From Ktedonobacteria bacterium (GTDB taxonomy: Bacteria > Chloroflexota > Ktedonobacteria > Ktedonobacterales > JACDGC01): DNA of 64,000 bases. The notes under the pieces are model-generated. The model saw only the letters and a list, made by a program, of their open reading frames with translations. It searched no databases and was not told where the DNA came from. Below are positions 30,892-39,955 of this stretch, one piece after another. How positions within the stretch are numbered: position 1 is the first letter of the stretch; every line of letters starts with the position of its first letter. The DNA is taken from contig DAIDGU010000019.1 of assembly GCA_027459785.1 (NCBI GenBank), positions 1 through 64,000 on the forward strand. Direction: 5' to 3'. The position numbers were made by a program, and so were the translations under genes.

Positions 30892-32583
30892 CTAGTGTTG
30901 CGTGATATACACGTTCGCCCACACATCATCGGGCGTCAGGCCGCCACCATCAATGGTGAATCCGTGGACATACGGCTCGACCACATAGAGGTTCTTGCTC
31001 TGCGAGAACGGGATCCAGGCGACATTATCGACCGCTTCCTCTTCCATCTGATTGTAGATGGAGAGCCGCTCCGTCTGGTTTTGATCCACATCAGCCTTGG
31101 CCGCCTGCTGATCGAAGCCAGGGATACGCGCGTTCTGGTCGTTGTTGGCCGAGGTTGAGGTGAACTGGCCGGAGAGCCAGTCTTGCGCATCCGGATAGTC
31201 GGCGATCCAGGCCAGGATGTAGAACTGTAGCTTGAAAGTCTGCACGTCCGAGACGAGCTTGTTGAAGTCCTCGCCAAAGATTTTGATCTGATTGGAACTC
31301 AGACCCAAATAGGCCTCAAAGTCGGCCTGCATCTTCGCGGCGATCTTGTCGTTATCCGATGTCTTCGGATAGGTCAGCGTGACCTGGGGGAACTTCGAGA
31401 GGTCAGGGTAGACCGATTGCAGATCGGTTTTTGCCTGCTGCGGATTGAACGGGATGCCTTTCAGGCCGGCAAAGTAGCCTGGCATGCCCTGCGGCACAAT
31501 GTGGTCCGAAGGGATTACGCTGCCTTTGAGGGTCTGGTTGGCGATAGTTTGGCGATCAATCGCTTCGGCGAATGCCTTGCGGACGGTCGGGTTAGTGAAC
31601 GGCGCGACATTCCAGTTCGTCGCCACGTAGTTGATCGACAGGTACGGGGTTTGCTGGAGCTGGCCATTGGGCAAGCTCTGGGCGTCCTGATAATTGTCGG
31701 AGGAGATCGCAGCGCCACCATAGCCGTCGATGTCATACTGGTTGGTCTTGTAGGATGAGTAGGCCGTGTTGGGTTCGGCGACGAAGACCTGGGTAACTTT
31801 CGTCAGCGTCAGCTTCTTGCCGTACCAGTTCGGGTTTGGTACCAGCGAGATCTGCACGTTGTGCTGCCACTGATCTACCATGAAGGGACCAGAGGTGTCG
31901 GGGCTGTCGGTCCACTTCGCCGTGTATGCCTTGTTGCTGGGATCTGCATTCACTTGTAGTGGATCAACGGCGAATGCGGTTGAGTAAGTCAGCGCGTCCA
32001 AGAAATATGCGATGGGTGAGGTCAAATTGAACTGGATCGTTGTCGGGTCAACGACGACGATACCCGCACTGGAGCCAGGCGCACCAATGATGGTTGGAAT
32101 CTTGCCAGCGAAGCGATCGTTCGCACCTTTGATCGCGCCAAGATAGAATGTAGCATAGGGTGCGCCCAACTTCGGGTTCAGCGATCGATCGACGCTATAG
32201 GCGATGACACTAGCATCGATGGGATCGCCGTTCGAGAACTTGAGGTTCGGTTTCAAGTGGAACGTATAGGTCAAGCCGCCGTTAGTGATGCCGCCATTCG
32301 CAACACTGGGCAGATCTTGCGCGAGGTCAGCTTTCACGGCCAGTGTCGTGGCATCGAGGCCAACCAGGCCAGCGAACGCCATGCTGACTACCGAAGCTGA
32401 GTTCAAATCGGTCACGAGCGCCGGATCGAGCGTGGCGATTTCACTGATGCCGGAGTTGGCTATGGTGAGGGTCTGATTCTTGGCCAAAGCTTGGTTTTGG
32501 CCAGACGTTTTGCCGCACGCAGCGAGCAATGTCAGGCTTACAAGTGTCAGGCAAAACAACATCCGTGGAGCGCGTCGAAGCAT
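30892..32583 (-). CDS. Peptide ABC transporter substrate-binding lipoprotein (SBP_bac_5)
   Basis: 563 residues. Signal peptide MLRRAPRMLFCLTLVSLTL is followed by the lipobox LAAC, so it is lipid-anchored outside. The mature part shows family-5 features: TLDPALVTDLNSASV, TYTFHLKPNLKFSNGDPIDA, FTNPTVRKAFAEAIDRQ, and a C-terminal WIADYPDAQDWLSGQF. It captures peptides (or similar solutes) for the DppBCDF importer encoded directly downstream. ATG 32583 has aaggga about 7 bases upstream; the longer frame to 32673 is not coding. Confidence 0.93.
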   Translation of the reverse strand: MLRRAPRMLFCLTLVSLTLLAACGKTSGQNQALAKNQTLTIANSGISEIATLDPALVTDLNSASVVSMAFAGLVGLDATTLAVKADLAQDLPSVANGGITNGGLTYTFHLKPNLKFSNGDPIDASVIAYSVDRSLNPKLGAPYATFYLGAIKGANDRFAGKIPTIIGAPGSSAGIVVVDPTTIQFNLTSPIAYFLDALTYSTAFAVDPLQVNADPSNKAYTAKWTDSPDTSGPFMVDQWQHNVQISLVPNPNWYGKKLTLTKVTQVFVAEPNTAYSSYKTNQYDIDGYGGAAISSDNYQDAQSLPNGQLQQTPYLSINYVATNWNVAPFTNPTVRKAFAEAIDRQTIANQTLKGSVIPSDHIVPQGMPGYFAGLKGIPFNPQQAKTDLQSVYPDLSKFPQVTLTYPKTSDNDKIAAKMQADFEAYLGLSSNQIKIFGEDFNKLVSDVQTFKLQFYILAWIADYPDAQDWLSGQFTSTSANNDQNARIPGFDQQAAKADVDQNQTERLSIYNQMEEEAVDNVAWIPFSQSKNLYVVEPYVHGFTIDGGGLTPDDVWANVYITQH

Positions 32584-32927
32584 GGCGGGTTCCCTTTCGC
32601 ATGAGATGATCCACAGACACAACTGTAAGGGTTGCCACTTGCAGCATGTGCTTGGTTCCATCATTTTATGCAACGAGAAGATATGTGTTATGCTATGTTA
32701 CGGTTGACACAGCGTATCCGAGGGTTTGACACACACTCTTCCCATGTATGGAGTAATACGTCGGCAAGTGGCAAAATCTCACACTTTGATTGTGCTACGC
32801 TCTTTAGATTTAGCAAGAGTGGTAGCTAAAAGTGGGCAGGCTGCTGAATTTAAAGGACGTTGGCCTGCATCTGTTCAATGCGCTGATGCTGCTCCTCCAT
32901 AAAAGCGGGGACCGGGGGATTCGGCTT
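32584..32927. other. Intergenic region upstream of the peptide importer operon
   Basis: No gene seen. The region is AT-richer than its neighbours and must hold the importer promoter (minus strand). I cannot pick one -35/-10 pair with confidence. 'gttgccacttgc' (about 32630) and 'gcaagtggcaa' (about 32763) form a distant inverted repeat. Confidence 0.4.
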
Positions 32928-34946
32928 TCATGCCACAACGGGATGAGCGACAGCCAGGGTGAGGCGCAGGTTGCGCCAGCCATCGACGCTGGCATGCCAG
33001 CCGGGGGGAATATAGGTGGTGGTGTCGAGTTGCAGCACCAAGCCGGGGCCGGCGAAGGTCGCGCCGGGGCGCAAGGCAGCGCGATCATAGCAAGCAACAG
33101 GATAGCGCGTGCCGTCGATGATCAGATTGTTCGTCGCCATGATCGCGGCGCTGCCATCCTGCGGGACACATGCTTCTGCCGCGAGGACGGGTTGGGGGCG
33201 CTGGCCGACGGCGCGCACGCGCAGCGTCACCAGTTCCACCGCGCGTTCCGGCAGCGCGAAGCCGTAGCGGCGCGCGTGGGCAGCGTGGAACGCGGCGACG
33301 GCCTCCGCCGTCGCGGGGACGGCAAGCTCGTAGCCCTGCCCCTGGTAGCGCATGGCGAACGCCGTGTCCGTCGTGATCGCCGCCGATGCGATGCCTTCAT
33401 CCATGAGGTCGGCGCGGCTCCGCGCCGCCATGTCGGCAACGAGCGCCAGCGCGGCGGTGATCTGCGCTGGTGTCGCGGGCATGAGGACGGTGCGGCTGGC
33501 CGCGCGGGCGACCTCCGCCACCAGCAGGCCGAAGGCGCACAGCACGCCGGGGAAGGGCGGCACCAGCACGCGCGTCATCCCCAGGCCGGCGGCCACCTCG
33601 CAGGCATGCAGCGGCCCCGCGCCGCCGAAAGCCAGCAAGGTGAAGTCGCGCGGGTCATAGCCGCGTTCGACCGAGATGCGGCGGATCGCGCGTTGGATAT
33701 TCGCGTTCGCCACGGCGATGATGCCCTGCGCCGCCGTTGCGCCGTCGCTGCCCATCTGTTCTCCCAGAGCATCCAGCGCGGCCTGGGCGGGGGCGAGGTG
33801 CAGCGGCATGCTGCCGCCCAAGAAATGCGCAGGATCGAGCCGGCCCAGCACGGCATGGGCATCGCTCACCGTCACCGCCGTGCCGCCGCGCCCATAGATG
33901 ATCGGGCCGGGATCGGCCCCCGCGCTGGCCGGTCCGACGCGCAGCGCCCCGCCGGCATCCAGCCGCGCCAGCGAGCCACCACCCGCGCCGACCGTCTCGA
34001 TGTCGATCACCGGCAGGTGCAGGGGCAGCCCGTCGATGCTCGTTTCCGTGCGCCGCGTGGGACCGCCGGGGCAGAGCGCCACATCTGTCGATGTCCCGCC
34101 GATATCCAGCGTGATGATCTGGTCGAAGCCGGCCAGCCGCGCCAAGTGCGCCGCGCCGATCACCCCCGCCGCCGGCCCGCTGAGCGCCATCTGCGCTGCC
34201 TGCCGCCGCGCGGTCGCCGCCCGCACCACCCCGCCGTCCGACTGCATGATGAATAAGGGGGAAGGGGCCACGCCGGCTTCGACTTCGGCCAGGTAGCGGC
34301 TGACGATGGGGCGCACATACGCATCGATGGCGGTGGTGCTGGCGCGCTCGAATTCGCGGAACTCCGGCAGCACGTCGCTGGAAAGCGCGATCTGCTCCGG
34401 CTGCAAGAGGCCGCGCGCGATGATGCGGGCGCGGATGGCCTGCTCATGCGCGGGATTGATGTAGCTGTAGAGCAAGCAGATGGCGATGGATTCAATCGGT
34501 TGCGCCGCCACCTCGTCCAGCACGGCATCCAGCGCGGCCAGGTCCAGCGGCAGAATGACATTGCCCTGAAAGTCCAGCCGTTCGTGCGCCTCGAAGCACC
34601 AGGCGCGCGGGATGAGCGGCGGCGGGATCGTCGGGTGCAACGCATAGAGGGCAGGCCGGTTCTGGCGTCCGATGAAAAGCAGATCGCGGAAGCCCGCCGT
34701 GGTGATGAGCGCCGTCCGCGCGCCACGCCGCTCCAGGATCGCGTTTGTCGCCACGGTCGAGCCGTGGGTGACGGTCGCGCCCACGGCACCGATGGCGGCG
34801 AGGCCCGCCAGTAGCGCCCGCGCCGGCGCAGCCGGTGTGCTGAGCAATTTGTGCAGCCGCAGTTCCCCGCCCGCGCTCAGCACCACGTCCGTGAATGTGC
34901 CGCCGATATCCACGCCCACCAGGCGCGGTGTCCCTTGTTCATCCAT
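32928..34946 (-). CDS. hyuA: Hydantoinase/oxoprolinase A-type protein (HyuA-like)
   Basis: 672 residues. ASKHA phosphate motifs are clear: LVGVDIGGTFTDVVL at the start, TVTHGSTVATNAILERRG, then ITLDIGGTSTDVALC and TVGAGGGSLARLD in the second half, and LLAFGGAGPLHACEVA. HyuA subunits hydrolyse N-carbonyl cyclic amides (hydantoins, 5-oxoproline) or act in acetone-carboxylase-like complexes, normally with a HyuB partner. No hyuB is adjacent. Start ATG 34946 or 34952; the frame further upstream reads through repeat DNA. Confidence 0.88.
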   Translation of the reverse strand: MDEQGTPRLVGVDIGGTFTDVVLSAGGELRLHKLLSTPAAPARALLAGLAAIGAVGATVTHGSTVATNAILERRGARTALITTAGFRDLLFIGRQNRPALYALHPTIPPPLIPRAWCFEAHERLDFQGNVILPLDLAALDAVLDEVAAQPIESIAICLLYSYINPAHEQAIRARIIARGLLQPEQIALSSDVLPEFREFERASTTAIDAYVRPIVSRYLAEVEAGVAPSPLFIMQSDGGVVRAATARRQAAQMALSGPAAGVIGAAHLARLAGFDQIITLDIGGTSTDVALCPGGPTRRTETSIDGLPLHLPVIDIETVGAGGGSLARLDAGGALRVGPASAGADPGPIIYGRGGTAVTVSDAHAVLGRLDPAHFLGGSMPLHLAPAQAALDALGEQMGSDGATAAQGIIAVANANIQRAIRRISVERGYDPRDFTLLAFGGAGPLHACEVAAGLGMTRVLVPPFPGVLCAFGLLVAEVARAASRTVLMPATPAQITAALALVADMAARSRADLMDEGIASAAITTDTAFAMRYQGQGYELAVPATAEAVAAFHAAHARRYGFALPERAVELVTLRVRAVGQRPQPVLAAEACVPQDGSAAIMATNNLIIDGTRYPVACYDRAALRPGATFAGPGLVLQLDTTTYIPPGWHASVDGWRNLRLTLAVAHPVVA

Positions 34947-35010
34947 CACCATGTACTCTTTATTTCGTGTTTCACGTCGAATTTTCGTGGCCGGCGTGTT
35001 CGCCAACCGC

Positions 35011-35958
35011 TCATCCGTTCGTGCAGGTCGCACCAGGCTGATCCAGCCGAGTCAGGTGATAGTACGCCATCACGTCGAGCAGCGAGGAGCCGGGGTGGCC
35101 GGTGCCGGTGTAGTGGGCGGCGTCCCACGGCGATGCCCCCAGCGCCAGGGCTTGCGCTTGTGGGCCTTGCGGCCAGGCGGCGGCGACAGCATCATACAGC
35201 CCATTTTGCGCGAACGCGACGTAGATCGCCACGCCCATCTCCGCGCTGGTGGCATAGGCAAAGCGCGAGGGCGAGCCTGGTTGATTCGTGCCGGGGACCG
35301 ACGGATAGCCGTCCAGCGCGGAGGAGTTGCCCCAATTATAGCCCGTGTAGCCGGGGATGGTCCAGCCCTGCTCGATGCCCCACTGCGCCAGGATCACCGA
35401 CACGTACCAGGGGTGCGGCTGTGGTCGGCGGCCCGCCACCAACTCCTGCTGCGCCAGCCGTGCAAAGGGCAGCGCGGCACAGACGAAGGCCGGTTCGCCG
35501 GCGGCCACCGGATGCGAGGGCGTCGGCGTGGGATATATAGCTAGATTGCTATTCACCACCCAAGGGACCAGGGGCCGCGCCAGCGCGGCGAGGGGCGTGA
35601 ACGAGATCAACACGACCAACGCCAGCACGACGCCGACGACCGCGCTCAGGCGCGCGGCGCGTGACCGCGCATGGCCGCTGAGCGGCACGAGGCCGGGGCG
35701 GCGAGCAGGTGGTTTGTGCGGCGGCGGGATGATCGTTGTGCCAGGCGACAGCGGCGGCATGCGCTGGGCCGTCGGGTTGCGCGGCACCAATGATCGCGGG
35801 TGCGGGGTGCGCTCGCGTGGCAGGGATGGATGGGCCGGACGAGGTAGCACGGTGTCGGGAATGGCTGGCAGCGAGAGGCGCGGCAAGGTGCCATCGCGCG
35901 GCACGGAGGGGCGCGGCAGGTGGCGTGTGGCGTCATCATCCGGCGGTCGTTCACTCAT
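35011..35958 (-). CDS. Membrane-anchored glucosaminidase-like cell-wall protein
   Basis: 315 residues. The first 105 are Pro/Arg-rich and cytoplasmic, then one membrane helix (about 105-128, SAVVGVVLALVVLISFTPLAA), then an outside domain. That domain reads WYVSVILAQWGIEQGWTIPGYTGYNWGN, which matches the glucosaminidase/lysozyme-like pattern in which the Glu of 'IEQGW' is catalytic. It probably trims peptidoglycan glycan strands or is a relic of such an enzyme. Upstream of hyuA on the same strand, with a repeat between them. Confidence 0.68.
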   Translation of the reverse strand: MSERPPDDDATRHLPRPSVPRDGTLPRLSLPAIPDTVLPRPAHPSLPRERTPHPRSLVPRNPTAQRMPPLSPGTTIIPPPHKPPARRPGLVPLSGHARSRAARLSAVVGVVLALVVLISFTPLAALARPLVPWVVNSNLAIYPTPTPSHPVAAGEPAFVCAALPFARLAQQELVAGRRPQPHPWYVSVILAQWGIEQGWTIPGYTGYNWGNSSALDGYPSVPGTNQPGSPSRFAYATSAEMGVAIYVAFAQNGLYDAVAAAWPQGPQAQALALGASPWDAAHYTGTGHPGSSLLDVMAYYHLTRLDQPGATCTNG

Positions 35959-36127
35959 GCTAGTTTTCCCCCTCGCAGTCCAGGCTTGCAGCCGTTCCGC
36001 AACCTAGCATACCATAAGTTTGCAATGATCGTGGGACGTTTGGGCATGCCTGGCCTCCCGCATGCGGAAAAACCAGCGCGTGCGCACTGCGCGCCACCTA
36101 TCTTAATCAGCAACCGGAGAAATTGAC

Positions 36128-36538
36128 ATGGAAAAACCGATCCCGACCAGCGTGCATGGCGCGCTGGACTACCTGACGGCAGCGACTTTCGTGGCGACGC
36201 CCCACCTTTTCGGCGCGACGAAGATCGGCCAGCGCGTGATGTATGGCTTCGCCGCCGCCACGGTCGCTTATAGCACCCTAACGAATTATGAATGGGGCAT
36301 CTGGCGCGTGTTGCCGATGCCGGCACACCTGGCGCTGGACGCCGGCAGCGGCGCGCTCCTCTGCGGCTCCGCCTTCATGCACAAGGGATCGCAGTCACGC
36401 GCGATGCTCATCGGCCTGGGCCTATTCGAGATCGCCGCCGCCCTCCTGACCCAGACCCATTCCACCACGGAACGCCCCAAGCTGGCCCAGCGCCTGACAC
36501 AATTCGCCCCCGTGCGGGCGCTACTAGGCAGCCGCTAA
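36128..36538 (+). CDS. Small four-helix membrane protein
   Basis: 136 residues with about four hydrophobic segments, beginning PIPTSVHGALDYLTAATFVATPHLFG. GxxDY near the N-terminus and the spacing of helices resemble SPW/DoxX-like small membrane proteins, but I cannot assign a family. Start ATG 36128 has ggag 8 bases upstream. Confidence 0.68.
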   Translation: MEKPIPTSVHGALDYLTAATFVATPHLFGATKIGQRVMYGFAAATVAYSTLTNYEWGIWRVLPMPAHLALDAGSGALLCGSAFMHKGSQSRAMLIGLGLFEIAAALLTQTHSTTERPKLAQRLTQFAPVRALLGSR

Positions 36539-36574
36539 GGAGAAGCGGGCGGGGGATGGGGGACGGCGGGGACA

Positions 36575-36592
36575 GCGGACAGGAATGTCCGC
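36575..36592. repeat. REP-like palindrome, ggcggaca subtype
   Basis: Arms gcggaca / tgtccgc with a ggaa loop, between the small membrane gene and bioY. Same subtype as 22381-22400 and 48312-48331. Confidence 0.75.
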
Positions 36593-36652
36593 CGCCCTTC
36601 CCCACCTCCTCCCAAACAACACTGCTCCTGATCATCTCCATCGCTCCTGATC

Positions 36653-36658
36653 TATAAT
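36653..36658 (+). promoter_or_regulatory. Candidate -10 box of bioY
   Basis: A perfect TATAAT about 50 bases before the bioY start. I see no good -35 box at the right distance, so the promoter is plausible but weakly supported. Confidence 0.35.
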
Positions 36659-36708
36659 GAGGCGGGCATCATGCTCACCTCACTACAGAATCAGGAGAGT
36701 TTGTTTTC

Positions 36709-37311
36709 GTGGCTACTTCTGTACGCACGTTATCCGATCTCGTTTATCCGCGCCCGCACCGGGCGCTGCCAGGGCTGCTGCGCGACCTGCTGGTGATCGT
36801 CGGCGGCAGCGTCATCGTCGCCGCGCTGGCGCAGGTATCGGACCATCAGGTGCCGGTGCCGCACACCGGGCAGACGCTGGGCGTGCTGCTGGTCGGCGCG
36901 GCCCTGGGCTGGCGGCGCGGCGGGCTGGCGCTGCTGGCATATGTCGGCGCGGGTCTGGCTGGGCTACCGTTTTTCGCCGAGGGCCATGCTGGCCTGGGGA
37001 CGCTGGAAGGCACGACCGGCGGCTACCTCGTCGGCTTCATCGCCGCCGCCATGCTCGTCGGCTACCTGGCAGAGCGCGGATGGGATCGCGCGCCCTGGCT
37101 GATGGCGCTGGCGATGGTACTGGGCAACGGCGTGATCTATCTTTTGGGCGCGGCCTGGCTGGCGCTCGTATTGCATCTGACGCCGGCGCAAGCCATCGCC
37201 TTCGGCGTGCAGCCCTTCCTGCTTTTTGACGCCATCAAGCTCGTCATCGCCGTCATCGCGCTGCCTGGCGCGTGGTGGCTCGCCGGACGCGGCACCCCCC
37301 GTTCCCGGTAA
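36709..37311 (+). CDS. bioY: Biotin transporter BioY (ECF S-component)
   Basis: 200 residues with six hydrophobic segments. The BioY motifs are VPVPHTGQTLGVLLVGAALG, the LAYVGAGLAGLPFF stretch, and GTTGGYLVGFIAAAMLVGYL. BioY binds biotin at the membrane, working alone or with a shared ECF energising module, which is not in this window. Translation starts at GTG 36709, with aggagag about 11 bases upstream. Confidence 0.93.
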   Translation: MATSVRTLSDLVYPRPHRALPGLLRDLLVIVGGSVIVAALAQVSDHQVPVPHTGQTLGVLLVGAALGWRRGGLALLAYVGAGLAGLPFFAEGHAGLGTLEGTTGGYLVGFIAAAMLVGYLAERGWDRAPWLMALAMVLGNGVIYLLGAAWLALVLHLTPAQAIAFGVQPFLLFDAIKLVIAVIALPGAWWLAGRGTPRSR

Positions 37312-37384
37312 AGCCATAAGGGTGAGACGGGTGGACGAATCCACATGAAACGGATTTCGCTGTACGCCGTCCCATCCGGCTGAC

Positions 37385-38554
37385 TCAATCCGCCTCTGGT
37401 TCAGCCGCGCGTGCGCCGGCCCCCGCCTGGTAGCCGGCGCGCAGTTCTGCCAGCAGCGCGTCGCGCTGATCGTAGAGGCGGCGCAGGGGGCGCGGCTCCG
37501 CGCGGGAGAGCGCGTAGGCCGTCAGCAGGGGGAAGCTGATCGTCGTGTCGCCGTAGATCACGATGCTGTCAGGCAACTGATCCGGCTTGATCTTGCCCCA
37601 CGAAACCGCTTCAGACGGCGTCGCGCCCGACAGACCGCCCCAGTGCGGCGCATCGGCGGTGATCTGGATGAAGTAGTCGTGGCCGCCCTTGTTGATGCCC
37701 AGCACCTCCCAGAGTTGCGGCTGCGTTTGCAGGTAAAAGTTCTTTGGTGAGCCGCCGCCCAGGATGATCACGCCGTTCTGGTTGGCCGCCTGGACCACCG
37801 CCGTCGTCTCATGCACGTCGAACAGGGGATCGATGGTCAGGGCATTGCCGTCGAGCTGATGCCGCGCCAGGTTCATGCCGATGCTGGAATCGCCCGGCGA
37901 GGACGTGTAGATCGGCACGCCGAATTTCGCCGCCTGCGCCACCACCGAATATTCCGGCTGCACGCCGATCGCCAGCAATCGCTGGCCGATGAGGTTGTGT
38001 AGCTCCGCCGTAGCCATCGGGCGCTGCGGGAACGTCTTGAACGCCGCACGCAACCAGGCATCTGTATCCAACAGCACTTGATCGGGGAACAGTACGTCAT
38101 AAATGCGAATGACGCCGGCCTCTTGCAGCGCCACGTCCGAAAGATCGAAGCGCCCACGGTGCAGCGTGTAAGCCAGCGCGTGGTGGATATCATGATACAG
38201 ATTCGCGCCGGTGCTGACGAGCAGATCGACCATGCCGCGCTCCATCAGCGAAATGATCGCGCCGCCCACACCGGCGGGGGTCATCGCGCCCGCGACGGTC
38301 AGCGCGATGGTCACGTCGTTCTGCGGATCAAGCATCTTCTGCGCATAGAGCCGGCACGCTTCATTCAGCCGCCCGGCGTTATACGCCTGGAAGGCGGTGT
38401 CGATGAGGTCCGCCGCCGTCATCCCTGCTTCGATGCGGCGTGGTACGATGGGCGCGCCTTGCAGGTAATCATCCATCGTCGGCGCAATGCCGCTGTGGTC
38501 GCCCTCGTCGGGGGCCGTCATATCCTGGTGATGCTGATCAGGGCGGTGTGGCAT
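37385..38554 (-). CDS. Deoxyhypusine synthase family protein
   Basis: 389 residues. Family features are ALTVAGAMTPAGVGGAIISLMERGMVDLLVSTGANL, HHALAYTLHRGRF, GVPIYTSSPGDSSIGMNLA, and EAVSWGKIKPDQLPDSIVIYGD (quoted in parts), where the Lys of WGKI corresponds to the catalytic lysine (Lys329 in human DHS). True DHS modifies eIF5A, which bacteria lack; bacterial homologues use spermidine/putrescine in polyamine (for example homospermidine-type) chemistry or have unknown roles. Start ATG 38554 with aaggagt upstream. Confidence 0.85.
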   Translation of the reverse strand: MPHRPDQHHQDMTAPDEGDHSGIAPTMDDYLQGAPIVPRRIEAGMTAADLIDTAFQAYNAGRLNEACRLYAQKMLDPQNDVTIALTVAGAMTPAGVGGAIISLMERGMVDLLVSTGANLYHDIHHALAYTLHRGRFDLSDVALQEAGVIRIYDVLFPDQVLLDTDAWLRAAFKTFPQRPMATAELHNLIGQRLLAIGVQPEYSVVAQAAKFGVPIYTSSPGDSSIGMNLARHQLDGNALTIDPLFDVHETTAVVQAANQNGVIILGGGSPKNFYLQTQPQLWEVLGINKGGHDYFIQITADAPHWGGLSGATPSEAVSWGKIKPDQLPDSIVIYGDTTISFPLLTAYALSRAEPRPLRRLYDQRDALLAELRAGYQAGAGARAAEPEAD

Positions 38555-38763
38555 GGCAGAGCATACTCCTTCGGGAGAAAAGAATCGTAGAGCTGACGTG
38601 GGCGCTAGGGTGCGCCTGTAGAAGTATCGCACAACCAAATGGCGCGGCGATTGCCAAGCGCGCGTGAAGATGCAAAGGGTGCGGCCATGCGCCTGATTTT
38701 TTTATAGCGATCCTTTGGTCGGACGGATTTCATTAACTTAATTGAACTGTGGTCATGATCATA

Positions 38764-38792
38764 TTGACTTTCTTAAGATCATCGGGTATCAT
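38764..38792 (+). promoter_or_regulatory. Sigma-70-type promoter of the DUF2089 cluster
   Basis: TTGACT (38764-38769), 17-base spacer, TATCAT (38787-38792). The start codon of the DUF2089 gene is at 38821 with aggagg between. It would drive the genes to 41769. Confidence 0.7.
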
Positions 38793-38820
38793 ATCTAGCA
38801 GCAGGAGGATCGATCCGCTT

Positions 38821-39270
38821 ATGCCGTTTATCCGTGAAGAATGTCCGATTTGTGGCGGCAAGCTCGCCCTGGCGGTGGTCGAATGCCAGGACTGCCACAC
38901 GCGCTTCGAGGGCAGCACGGCAGCGCTGGCCGCGCCGCCACCGGAGGCCGCCCAGGCGCGCGGGGGCGCGGGGGCGCACTTTGGCGCACTGGCACGGCTC
39001 ACGCCGGAGCAACTCGCCTTCGTCGAAACCTTCATCCGCGCGCGGGGCATCATCAAGACCGTCGAAGCGATGCTGGGCATCTCGTATCCCACCGTCCGCA
39101 ATCGGCTGGATGAAGTCATCGCCGCGATGGGCCTTTCGCCTTCCGATGAGGCTGCCTCTGGCGAGGCACGCCGCGAGCAGCGCGAGATCGCCGCCGATCT
39201 GGCCGAGGGACGGATCTCGCCCGCCGATGCCCATGCCTTGTTGCGCAAACTGAAAGGCGCAACCGAGTGA
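38821..39270 (+). CDS. DUF2089 zinc-ribbon/helix-turn-helix regulator
   Basis: 149 residues. N-terminal zinc ribbon (CPICGG near residue 9 and CQDCHTRF near 24), then a helix-turn-helix (LAFVETFIRARGIIKTVEAMLGISYPTVRNRLDEV, given in part), and a C-terminal SHOCT-like helical pair (IAADLAEGRISPADAHALLRKL, in part). DUF2089 proteins are predicted DNA-binding regulators. It is the first gene of a cluster of beta-solenoid proteins, so it probably controls them. Start was set at MPFIREECP, with aggagg 12 bases upstream. Confidence 0.82.
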   Translation: MPFIREECPICGGKLALAVVECQDCHTRFEGSTAALAAPPPEAAQARGGAGAHFGALARLTPEQLAFVETFIRARGIIKTVEAMLGISYPTVRNRLDEVIAAMGLSPSDEAASGEARREQREIAADLAEGRISPADAHALLRKLKGATE

Positions 39271-39295
39271 GGAAGATGCAGGAGAACGAAGCAGC

Positions 39296-39955
39296 ATGTC
39301 ATCATCATCAGCCGGCTTAACTCCCCAGCAGGCGGCCTTGCGCGCGGTACGCGACCGCTATGAGTGCGGCGCGCTGGACTACGAGACGTTCCGCGACGCC
39401 TTCGAACGTTTGCTGAAGACGGATGATCCCGCCGCGTGTCAGCGCATCCTCGACGAACTGCCCACCGCGCCGACCGATGTGTTGGCCGCGCTGGATCGCA
39501 GCGCGTCGCCGCCCGCCGCCATCCCCGTGCCGCGTCGCACGCCCCGCCTGCCGCGCCGCCGCACGTTCTTCACGCTGATGGGCGAGATCAATCGCACGCG
39601 CCACCCCTGGAAGATGGGGACGCACACCACCGGCGTCGCGCTGATGGGCGCGATCAACCTCGACCTCACCCTGGCCGCGTTGCCCCAGAGCGGTACGCTC
39701 AACATCGCGTTGCTGATGGGCGAGGTGCGCATCACCGTGCCGGCCAACGCCGATGTCACCGTCCACGCCTTCACCTTGATGGGATCGTCCCGCGCGCTGG
39801 GCGAACGCTCCGAGGGCATCTTCGCCTATGCCCACGACGACGGCGACGATGATCCTGCCGCCCAGCACCATCTGGATATCCACGTGTTCATTTTGATGGG
39901 CGAGGTGCGCGTGCAGCGCAGTGCTGCCGCCACCACCGCGCCCGCCCGCCTGTGA
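39296..39955 (+). CDS. LiaF/DUF1707-like protein with LMGE repeats
   Basis: 219 residues. An N-terminal SHOCT-like module (ALRAVRDRYECGALDYETFRDAF) precedes a linker and a C-terminal beta domain with four 'LMG' turns: FFTLMGEINR, VALMGAINLDL, ALLMGEVRITVP, FTLMGSS and FILMGEVRV. LiaF-type C-terminal domains are beta-helical and belong to cell-envelope stress systems. This protein has no membrane helix, unlike classic LiaF. It starts 25 bases after the regulator; its stop overlaps the next start (GTGA). Confidence 0.75.
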   Translation: MSSSSAGLTPQQAALRAVRDRYECGALDYETFRDAFERLLKTDDPAACQRILDELPTAPTDVLAALDRSASPPAAIPVPRRTPRLPRRRTFFTLMGEINRTRHPWKMGTHTTGVALMGAINLDLTLAALPQSGTLNIALLMGEVRITVPANADVTVHAFTLMGSSRALGERSEGIFAYAHDDGDDDPAAQHHLDIHVFILMGEVRVQRSAAATTAPARL

